Origin: Flavisolibacter ginsengisoli DSM 18119
Lineage (GTDB): Bacteria > Bacteroidota > Bacteroidia > Chitinophagales > Chitinophagaceae
Assembly (NCBI RefSeq): GCF_900129295.1
Contig: NZ_FQUU01000001.1
Coordinates: 62,001-126,000, forward strand
Direction: 5' to 3'
Length of the DNA: 64,000 bases
Each line of letters starts with the position of its first letter. Positions within the stretch are counted from its first letter, which is position 1. The notes under the pieces were generated by a model that was not told the origin of the DNA, searched no databases, and was given only the letters and a program-made list of their open reading frames with translations. This document shows positions 57,174 through 64,000 of the stretch, piece after piece. The position numbers and the translations under genes were made by a program.

Positions 57174-57923
57174 ATGATTGTTGATATCAGAAATCTTCGG
57201 CGTGAATTCAGGATGGGTGAAGAGATGGTGCGGGCACTCAATGACATCAGTTTTACCATTACTGCAGGTGAGTTCGTGACCATCATGGGTAGCAGCGGCT
57301 CAGGCAAAACAACACTGTTGAACATCATGGACTGTCTGGATCGCCCAACAAGCGGTGAATATTTTCTGGATGGCGTAGATGTTAGCCAACTTTCGAAGAA
57401 CGAACTGGCAGGGTACCACAACAGGAAACTGGGATTTATATTTCAAGCGTACAACCTACTGGCCAGGACCTCTGCATTAGAGAATGTTGAATTGCCACTG
57501 ATGTACAACAAGAAATTTTCGCCCCGGCAACGAAGGGACAAGGCCATGGAGACTTTGAAAAATGTCAGGCTTGCTGACAGGATGCACCATATGCCCAGCC
57601 AGCTTTCGGGAGGACAGCAACAGCGGGTGGCCATCGCAAGAGCACTGGTTAATGACCCCGTGATGGTGCTTGCGGATGAAGCAACCGGAAATCTTGATTC
57701 AAGAACGTCCTATGAGATCATGATGCTGATCCAGGAGTTGAATGAGATGCACGGAAAGACGATCGTATTTGTAACGCACGAACCTGATATTGCTTTGTTC
57801 AGCAAGCGCACCATCACCCTGCGTGATGGAAAGATCATTAAAGATGCCAACAATAACCATGTACGCAACGCTAAAGAAGTGCTGGCAAATCTTGCTTCAT
57901 TAACAGAAATACAGAACCCATGA
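57174..57923 (+). CDS. MacB-type ABC transporter, ATP-binding subunit
   Basis: 249 residues from ATG 57174; the frame goes back to 57054 inside the adaptor gene, but the domain starts here ('[22 protein letters not shown]'). Walker A 'GSSGSGKTT', signature 'LSGGQQQR', Walker B '[11 protein letters not shown]' (Ala in place of the common Pro). ATPase and permease are separate proteins, not one MacB chain. Overlaps the permease start by 4 bases. Confidence 0.93.
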   Translation: MIVDIRNLRREFRMGEEMVRALNDISFTITAGEFVTIMGSSGSGKTTLLNIMDCLDRPTSGEYFLDGVDVSQLSKNELAGYHNRKLGFIFQAYNLLARTSALENVELPLMYNKKFSPRQRRDKAMETLKNVRLADRMHHMPSQLSGGQQQRVAIARALVNDPVMVLADEATGNLDSRTSYEIMMLIQELNEMHGKTIVFVTHEPDIALFSKRTITLRDGKIIKDANNNHVRNAKEVLANLASLTEIQNP

Positions 57924-59140
57924 AGATCGTCAACTTGTTACGCATTGCTTTACGGGCCATCAGGCGCAATAAGATGCGCTCTTTTCTCACCATGCTTGGG
58001 ATCATTATTGGTGTGGGAGCGGTAATTGCCATGATAGCTATTGGCCAGGGCTCCAAACAAAGTATTCAAAGCCAGATCACGGCCATGGGCAGCAACATGA
58101 TCACGATCCGCCCGAACAGCAATATACAGGGCGGAGCCCGGATGGATGCAGGCAATGTGCAAACACTATCAGAGCCTGATGTAACAGCCCTTCGGAATAA
58201 TGCCGCATCCATCAGCGCCCTTTCACCGCTGGTATCAGCCAGGGGCCAGGCCATCAATGGTCCTGACAACTGGACAAGCAGCCTCCAGGGGGTCTCCAGC
58301 GATTACCTCTCTATTCGAAGCTGGCCGCTGAAGGAAGGAGTTGTGTTTACAGACCAGGATGTAAAAGCAGCAACCAAAGTCTGCCTGGTTGGGCAAACTG
58401 TAGCCAGCAATCTTTTCCCTAACGGTGATGATCCTGTGGGAAAAACAATTCGCTTTAAAAACATTCCCTTCCGTATCATTGGACTGCTTGATAAAAAGGG
58501 CGAGAATGCTTTTGGACAAGACCAGGATGATATTATCCTGACACCTTTTACTACCGTACAGAAAAGGATCAGTGCCACCATTTATTACCAGGCCATTTTT
58601 GCTTCTGCCATTAATGACCAGTCAACTTCCAATGCAGTGGATGAAATTCAACAAATCCTTCGCACCAGTCACCGTTTACAAAAAGGCATGGATGATGATT
58701 TTACCGTGCGCACACAGGCAGAACTGATCAGCACCTTTACTTCAACCAGCCAGATCCTGACAGTGTTGCTGGCAGTTATTGCAGGCATATCCCTGGTTGT
58801 TGGTGGTATAGGGATTATGAATATCATGTATGTTTCAGTAACGGAACGCACCAAAGAAATAGGTTTGCGTATGTCAGTAGGTGCCAGGGGCGTTGACATC
58901 CTGATGCAGTTTTTAATTGAAGCTATTGTCATCAGCATCACCGGCGGATTGATTGGCGTGGTATTAGGCATTGCAGCTACAAGGGGGGTCTCATTGTTCC
59001 TGCACTGGCCCACCCTGATCACGCAGTCATCAGTGGTATTATCATTTATGGTCTGTTTTATTACCGGCGTTTTCTTTGGATACTACCCCGCTTTAAAAGC
59101 CTCGAGACTGGACCCGATAGAAGCCTTGCATTACGAATGA
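57920..59140 (+). CDS. MacB-type ABC transporter, permease subunit
   Basis: 406 residues. One helix, a large periplasmic MacB domain (45-270) and three C-terminal FtsX-like helices, with 'MYVSVTERTKEIGLRMSVGAR' in between. MacB-like proteins pump substrates from the periplasm to TolC by mechanotransmission; macrolides, peptides or lipids are known cargoes. ATGA overlap with the ATPase gene. Confidence 0.93.
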   Translation: MKIVNLLRIALRAIRRNKMRSFLTMLGIIIGVGAVIAMIAIGQGSKQSIQSQITAMGSNMITIRPNSNIQGGARMDAGNVQTLSEPDVTALRNNAASISALSPLVSARGQAINGPDNWTSSLQGVSSDYLSIRSWPLKEGVVFTDQDVKAATKVCLVGQTVASNLFPNGDDPVGKTIRFKNIPFRIIGLLDKKGENAFGQDQDDIILTPFTTVQKRISATIYYQAIFASAINDQSTSNAVDEIQQILRTSHRLQKGMDDDFTVRTQAELISTFTSTSQILTVLLAVIAGISLVVGGIGIMNIMYVSVTERTKEIGLRMSVGARGVDILMQFLIEAIVISITGGLIGVVLGIAATRGVSLFLHWPTLITQSSVVLSFMVCFITGVFFGYYPALKASRLDPIEALHYE

Positions 59141-59151
59141 ATAAATAGAAA

Positions 59152-59958
59152 ATGGCTATGGCTCTCCTGCTTACAACACAATACCTTACCAAACGCTTTC
59201 ATGCGTTCACAGCCCTTGACGCCCTGACAATTTCTATTGAAGAAGGAGAGATCTTCTCCCTGTTGGGACCAAATGGAGCCGGCAAATCAACCTGCATCAA
59301 ATTGCTGACCACTCTTTTGAAACCATCTTCAGGAGATGCCATTATAGATGGTGTAAGTGTGGTGGACCATCCGTTCCGGATCAGGAGACTGATTGGCTAT
59401 GTGCCACAAATGATTTCCGTGGATGGAACCCTGACCGGTTATGAGAACCTGTTGCTCTTTGCGAAACTTTATGACCTTCCTTCGCAAGAAGCAAAGCAAC
59501 GGGTGAATGAATACCTTGGGTTCATGGAACTGCAGGAGGCGGCCCACAAACCCGTGCGTACCTATTCAGGAGGCATGATCCGAAGACTGGAGATTGCGCA
59601 ATCCATGATGCACCGGCCGAAGATGTTATTCCTGGATGAACCCACCACAGGCCTTGATCCTATTGGGGTTCAAACAGTTTGGCAGCACATTCTCGAATTG
59701 AAAAAACAGTTCAATACCACCATTCTTTTAACAACGCACATCATGGATGAAGCAGATAAGCTCTCCGATCATGTAGCCTTTCTTTCCAGGGGCAAATTAG
59801 CAGCTGTTGGAACACCGGAAGAATTAAAGAAATCAGTACAGAGCATTGACAGTAGTATGGAGGACGTATTTATTCATTATACAAAGGAATCGCCCGACAG
59901 CGAACGAGGATTTCATGAAGTGGCAACTGAAAGGAAAACGACCAGACGACTGGGATAA
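59152..59958 (+). CDS. ABC-2 type exporter, ATP-binding subunit (DrrA-like)
   Basis: 268 residues. Walker A 'GPNGAGKST', signature 'YSGGMIRRLE', Walker B 'MLFLDEPTTGLDP', then the DrrA-like 'THIMDEADKLSDHVAFLSRGKLAAVGTPEEL'. It powers the permease downstream. A second exporter in the same operon as MacAB-TolC suggests a common cargo or inducer. Confidence 0.93.
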   Translation: MAMALLLTTQYLTKRFHAFTALDALTISIEEGEIFSLLGPNGAGKSTCIKLLTTLLKPSSGDAIIDGVSVVDHPFRIRRLIGYVPQMISVDGTLTGYENLLLFAKLYDLPSQEAKQRVNEYLGFMELQEAAHKPVRTYSGGMIRRLEIAQSMMHRPKMLFLDEPTTGLDPIGVQTVWQHILELKKQFNTTILLTTHIMDEADKLSDHVAFLSRGKLAAVGTPEELKKSVQSIDSSMEDVFIHYTKESPDSERGFHEVATERKTTRRLG

Positions 59959-60733
59959 ACAAAAGCATATGATACGCTTTATCAGGAAAACGACGGTTAT
60001 TGCTGAATTGGAACTGCGTAAGATTCTTCATGATCCAACCGAGATCCTGCTCAGAGGCGTGCAACCGGCGCTCTGGCTGCTGATCTTCGGACAGGTGTTC
60101 CAGCGCATGCACCCTATTAATGACAGCATTCCCTACATTGATTTTATGACTCCGGGTATATTGGCTCAAAGTGTATTGTTTATTTCTATCTTCTTTGGCA
60201 TTGCCATAATCTGGGAAAGAGATCTTGGGTTGACACAAAAGTTTTTGGTAACCCCTACACCCCGTACCGCTCTTGTGCTGGGAAAAGCCTTATCTGCCGG
60301 ACTGCGTTCCCTGCCAGTCATGTTGATTATTTATATCCTGGCAGCTTTGCTCAAAGTGCATCTGAACCTGCACCCGCTTGCCATTCTAACTGTTGCCCTC
60401 ACTGTTATTTTAGGAGCTGTTCTATTTTCCACTTTCTCGCTAATCATTGCTTGCCTTGTAAAAACAAGGGAACGATTTATGGGTATTGGCCAGGTATTAA
60501 CCATGCCTCTTTTTTTTGCCAGCAACGCCATCTACCCTATTAACATCATGCCCCGATGGCTGCAGGTTCTTTCGCATGGCAATCCCCTCACCTTTATGAT
60601 CAATATTCTGCGTCATAATATGCTTCATAGTTCCATAGCGGTAAATGATTTACCAGATACGGGTTTACTCTTTCTCATATCTTCCTTCCTGGTTGTAATT
60701 GGAGGTTCCTTATATAAACGGGTGGTTACCTGA
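59915..60733 (+). CDS. ABC-2 type exporter, permease subunit (DrrB-like)
   Basis: 272 residues if started at ATG 59915, overlapping the ATPase gene by 44 bases; ATG 59969 would give 254 residues and no overlap. Six membrane helices; 'PGILAQSVLFISIFFGIAIIWERDLGLTQKFLVTPTPRTALVLGKALSA' is the ABC-2 signature. Last gene of the operon. Partner of the DrrA-like ATPase. Confidence 0.9.
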   Translation: MKWQLKGKRPDDWDKQKHMIRFIRKTTVIAELELRKILHDPTEILLRGVQPALWLLIFGQVFQRMHPINDSIPYIDFMTPGILAQSVLFISIFFGIAIIWERDLGLTQKFLVTPTPRTALVLGKALSAGLRSLPVMLIIYILAALLKVHLNLHPLAILTVALTVILGAVLFSTFSLIIACLVKTRERFMGIGQVLTMPLFFASNAIYPINIMPRWLQVLSHGNPLTFMINILRHNMLHSSIAVNDLPDTGLLFLISSFLVVIGGSLYKRVVT

Positions 60734-60773
60734 AAAAATTCATGCACGAAAATATAACGAAAGCAGCGCAATG

Positions 60774-61843
60774 TTAAACATTCTCCAACCTGTGAAACGT
60801 TCGCTTCCATCTCCTATAAAAGAACAAGCCCAGGGGCATGGGAAGCCAGAATGATAAGAACCTATACAACAAGGTAACAACAACTGCACTACCCAATGGT
60901 AGGTGCAGCATGGTAAAAAAGAAAACCATACTGCTTTCATACAGAACTAATGAACCGGGAAGAAACGGCAGCAGGGAAACGATCTGAGTGCATACCAGGC
61001 CAAGCAGGACCAAATAAAAAGGAACTGAAACACCCAATCCTTTAAACAAAGCAAAGAGCGTCAATGCATCCGGTGCGGCTTTTGATATCTGCAAAAAATA
61101 CACGTTCAGCATTAAGCCTTTCTCCGACCTGATCAAACTTGCCAGTTGCATGCCCTGGCCTGCAACCGTGGGACGTGGTATATTTTTATAACGTCTTTCT
61201 ACAAGCTTAGCCAGCCACCTGCTTTTTTTCAACCGTGAATACAGGCGGCTAAAATAATTTTTCCTTCCAGCAAGGGCTATTAAGACACTAAAAAAAAGGT
61301 AGGCAGCAAGTCCCAGAACTAAAGTGGTAATAATTACATGTGGTGAATGCGTAATAAAGAAGGCCGTTAGCAGCAATAAAATAATCAGGGTTTCAATGGC
61401 AGCATAATATGAAAGCAACTCTGCAAGATCAGTGAAAAAGCATCACTTGCAGGAACGTTAAAAGATGAAACGTAACGAAAGAAGAATGCATTTCCGCTGA
61501 TACCTGCACTGGGTACTGTTTGATTGAAAAAAAGAGAAACTATGGATGCCTTAACCAGTGACCCTATACCTGGTAAGTTGACCAAATGAAAAGCCTGTAA
61601 TAATAACCGGTAAATAAAGGCTGTAAAAAAATATGTAGCCAATTGAGCTACAATGGCTGCCACCAGCCAGGCAGGCTGAACATGCCGTAACAGTAGGAAG
61701 TCTTTTTCAATTCCTGAGAAATGTTTTATAACCAAAACAAAAACAACAATAAAGAAGACAAAATATACAAGCCAGTAATGGCTTTTGACATCATTGACCG
61801 GAGCTGAGATTTGTTCACTACTATTGTTTGCAGTACTGTTCAT
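60774..61843 (-). pseudogene. Frameshifted lysylphosphatidylglycerol-synthase-TM/flippase-like membrane protein
   Basis: Two frames overlap and together make one protein of about 350 residues: 61843-61385 supplies the N-terminal half ('LVKASIVSLFFNQTVPSAGISGNAFFFR', a family signature) and 61418-60774 the rest ('FLPGSLVLYESSMVFFFTMLHLPLGSAVVVTLLYRFLSFW'). Continuity breaks near 61421-61427: adding one base after 'FSLIL' restores 'AELLSYYAAIE'. So either one base was lost (pseudogene), or it is a sequencing error, or slippage occurs. The family has eight helices and moves or modifies lipids. Converges on the efflux operon. Confidence 0.75.
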
Positions 61844-62529
61844 TTGAACTGCTGGTATTCAGTAAAACAGCATTGTTTTGTACCCATTTCAAAAGAAAAT
61901 CATTCAAAGCTATTCGAAATTCAACTCCAAATAACTGACAGTACTCATAGTTGAATAGCTAGCTACAATATGTTAATGAGGTTTTCATAGTGGCGAGTGC
62001 TTAAAGTGAACTCTTCCTTTAGTCAAAGCTAATGTGAAAGTAAAGTAAGAACACAGGCCATAAAGCCGGGAAGCTTAACAGGAAATACAGGATGAAAGAA
62101 CGGAAATTACAACAAGCTGACTGTTCGGAAGGAATTGGTGTCAATCTTTTAATGGGGTAGGATTTTCCCAATTTCAAATCATAATGACAGTCTGAAGTTT
62201 ACACTGCAAACTTCAGTTGTGTTTGGTCTGGTGTGATTACTTGAATCAAGGACTGGACAAAAATTGTACGTAAGTATTGAAAACTGGCAAGCGCTCTTAA
62301 TGTAAACCAGGTGCAATCCATACTACATTCAGATTTCTTTCCAGTAAAACATGTAACACACTCCTATTTATGAAAAGTACATTGTTTTATTTTTCAATCT
62401 CCATTCGTTTATTTTGATTGGGTTAATAGCTATGCTTTACACATTACAGTTGTCTCTATAAGTTTTTGCAATGTCTGGTCATTCTGATTTGCAAATACTA
62501 AATAATAATTTGTTGTTTTCATATGGCAT
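61844..62529. other. Long intergenic region with a 22-codon frame and hairpin
   Basis: 686 bases. A plus-strand frame at 62092-62160 ('MKERKLQQADCSEGIGVNLL') preceded by CAGG is followed 32 bases later by a 9-bp hairpin CTGAAGTTT/AAACTTCAG (62192-62216) and a U/G-rich tail, so a short transcript is possible. The rest, 62217-62529, is AT-rich and holds the promoter of the next operon; nothing else seen. Confidence 0.35.
61905..61912 (-). promoter_or_regulatory. -7 box upstream of the flippase-like gene
   Basis: TAGCTTTG on the minus strand, perfect TAnnTTTG, about 60 bases ahead of the start codon at 61843. The nearest TTG is 15 bases further, shorter than usual. Confidence 0.35.
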
Positions 62530-62550
62530 ATGCTTTGTCACAGTTGTAGC

Positions 62551-63867
62551 ATGTACCGAAAATTTATGTTTGCCACAGGAATTGAGAACAGTGTTCCGGT
62601 AGTAGGGCAAGCTAAAAGAAGAGTAGATGAACTTGAAAAATGTGGCCATTATAAATATTGGCAGAAGGATTTTGATCTCGTAAAGGAATTAGGAATCCAG
62701 TTCTTGAGGTATGGTCCGCCAATCTATAAAACATTTCTTGGCCCTGGAAAATATGATTGGACATTTGCAGACTTAACCTTTGAATATTTAAAAAAGCAGG
62801 AAATACTTCCTATAACAGATCTCTGTCATTTTGGTGTACCGGACTGGATAGGCGATTTTCAAAATCCGGATTTTCCTGAACTGTTTGCTCAGTACGCCGG
62901 CGATTTTGCCAAACGTTTTCATTGGATACAGTTATATACACCTGTAAATGAAATGTACATTACCGCCCTTTTTTCTTCTTATTATGGATGGTGGAATGAA
63001 CAGCTTACAACGGATTATTCATTTGTAACTGCATTGAAGCATATTGTAAAGGCAAATGTACTGGCAATGAAGGCCATCATAAATGTAAGGCCAGACGCTA
63101 TTTTTATACAAAGCGAATCTTCTGAATACTACCATGCAGAAAACCCAAAAGCAATTAAACCAGCAGAATTAATGAATGCAAGAAGGTTTTTATCGCTTGA
63201 TCTGAATTATGGTAAACGTATCGATTCCGAAATGTATGAATACCTTATGGATAACGGGATGACCAGGAAAGAATACCATTTCTTTCTGAATAATCACCTG
63301 AAACGCCATTGCATAATGGGCAATGATTATTATATCACAAATGAGCACCGGGTATCCGCTAACGGTTCCACCAGGGCGGCAGGTGAAATATTTGGTTACC
63401 ATGTAATCACTTCGCAGTACTATGAACGTTATAAGCTCCCGGTAATGCATACAGAAACCAATCTTAAACAAGGACCAAATGGAGATGAAGCTATAAACTG
63501 GCTTTGGAAGGAATGGGCCAATGTCTTAAGAGTTAGAAATGATGGTGTTCCGATTGTCGGTTTTACGTGGTATTCTCTTACAGACCAGGTTGATTGGGAT
63601 TCTGCTCTCAGGGAAGATAATAATAATGTTAACCCACTTGGGTTATTTGATCTCGACAGGAATATCCGGCCTGTTGGAAAAGCCTATAAACAACTCATAA
63701 AAGACTGGAGGGAAGTATTACCAACGCATAGCGATTGTCTCAAAGTGCCAATCCAGGTACCATCCAATAATAAAGAAACCAAAGAGGATAATGCAAAGAA
63801 AGATGAGGATAATGAAAATAAAACAGATACAAAAACATTGCTTCAGGCAAGTAAAAATACAATATGA
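62551..63867 (+). CDS. Glycoside hydrolase family 1-like protein
   Basis: 438 residues from ATG 62551 (frame opens at 62530; ATG 62566 is also possible). TIM-barrel features of GH1 are present: 'IQLYTPVNEMY' with the acid/base Glu in NE and 'LPVMHTETNL' with the nucleophile Glu, plus 'FTWYSLTDQVDW'. It diverges from ordinary beta-glucosidases: the N-terminal repeat and several sugar-binding residues are missing. A Lys/Glu/Asn-rich tail of about 40 residues ends it. No signal peptide. Its stop overlaps the next start (ATGA). Confidence 0.78.
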   Translation: MYRKFMFATGIENSVPVVGQAKRRVDELEKCGHYKYWQKDFDLVKELGIQFLRYGPPIYKTFLGPGKYDWTFADLTFEYLKKQEILPITDLCHFGVPDWIGDFQNPDFPELFAQYAGDFAKRFHWIQLYTPVNEMYITALFSSYYGWWNEQLTTDYSFVTALKHIVKANVLAMKAIINVRPDAIFIQSESSEYYHAENPKAIKPAELMNARRFLSLDLNYGKRIDSEMYEYLMDNGMTRKEYHFFLNNHLKRHCIMGNDYYITNEHRVSANGSTRAAGEIFGYHVITSQYYERYKLPVMHTETNLKQGPNGDEAINWLWKEWANVLRVRNDGVPIVGFTWYSLTDQVDWDSALREDNNNVNPLGLFDLDRNIRPVGKAYKQLIKDWREVLPTHSDCLKVPIQVPSNNKETKEDNAKKDEDNENKTDTKTLLQASKNTI

Positions 63868-64000
63868 GATTCAGTAATAAAACAGTGATAGTAACAGGTG
63901 GTGCAGGTGGCATTGGCCTGGCCATTGCTACAAGGTTTGCTTCAGAAGGCGCCAATATAGTATTGGCAGATATAAATATGGAACAATTGACCAAAGGAGC
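63864..64000 (+). CDS. Short-chain dehydrogenase, N-terminal part (runs off window)
   Basis: Only the first 45 residues are visible: 'VIVTGGAGGIGLAIATRFA' is the SDR cofactor-binding motif, and the Asp at the end of the second strand ('LADINM') suggests NAD(H). Coupled by an ATGA overlap to the GH1-like gene, so it may act on the sugar or aglycone that enzyme releases. Confidence 0.85.
   Translation, partial: MRFSNKTVIVTGGAGGIGLAIATRFASEGANIVLADINMEQLTKG

Overview
The window looks like a chromosomal stretch of a Bacteroidota bacterium, most likely a member of the Chitinophagaceae or a close relative. The signs are a base composition near 40% GC by eye, genes with little Shine-Dalgarno sequence, several promoters of the Bacteroidota type (TTG about 20 nt before TAnnTTTG), a SusC-like TonB receptor with a carboxypeptidase-like N-terminal domain, and many short lineage-specific proteins. 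I see no rRNA, tRNA, CRISPR array, transposase or phage gene.

Layout. 1-0.5 kb: the 3' end of a trehalose synthase/maltokinase gene. 1-4.4 kb: a secreted protein and a porin-amtB ammonium uptake pair. 5-11 kb: gltB-gltD glutamate synthase, ending head-on against ppc (PEP carboxylase). 13.7-18 kb: leuA-leuC-leuD-leuB. 18-20.4 kb: a large helical protein and a SET-domain protein. 20.4-23.3 kb: a GH15 glucan/trehalose hydrolase overlapping a glucose dehydrogenase. 23.7-30 kb: AI-2E-family permease, PepSY-like protein, MgtA-type P-ATPase, response regulator and small proteins. 30-33 kb: a large FAD/Fe-S dehydrogenase. 33-40 kb: an accessory region of small and unknown proteins, a HAD phosphatase, a serine hydrolase, an AT-rich membrane protein and an 11-bp tandem repeat. 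40-44 kb: a redox/stress group (SDR, DODA-type dioxygenase, DoxX, YceI, NADP oxidoreductase). 44-47 kb: a persulfide detoxification operon (TauE, CstB-like, two rhodaneses). 47-51 kb: a metal operon (Cys-rich small protein, TonB receptor, CDF exporter). 51-54 kb: a MORN/TonB protein, RDD protein, cupin and alcohol dehydrogenase. 54.5-60.7 kb: a six-gene efflux operon (TolC, MacA, split MacB, DrrA/DrrB-like). 60.8-61.8 kb: a frameshifted flippase-like gene. 62.5-64 kb: a GH1-like hydrolase overlapping a truncated SDR gene.

The most interesting signal is in two gaps usually left blank. At 518-794 (minus strand) and 37410-37683 (plus strand) lie two diverged copies of one element. Each has its own promoter (TTG, 20 nt, perfect TAnnTTTG), the same predicted first bases, the same internal pairing and an intrinsic terminator at a matching distance, which predicts A/C-rich RNAs of about 275 nt. 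This looks like an undescribed multicopy small RNA family. Next in interest are two Crp/Fnr-type palindromes in the divergent region ahead of the persulfide operon, one placed like a class II activator site; a terminator-like hairpin in the leader of the porin-amtB transcript; and a maltokinase domain whose catalytic Asp appears replaced by Asn.

Nitrogen entry (AmtB), its fixation into glutamate (GltBD), oxaloacetate supply (Ppc) and leucine synthesis sit next to each other and form a coherent anabolic block. The rest is mostly stress, export and carbohydrate functions. All family calls come from motif reading by eye; no search was run.
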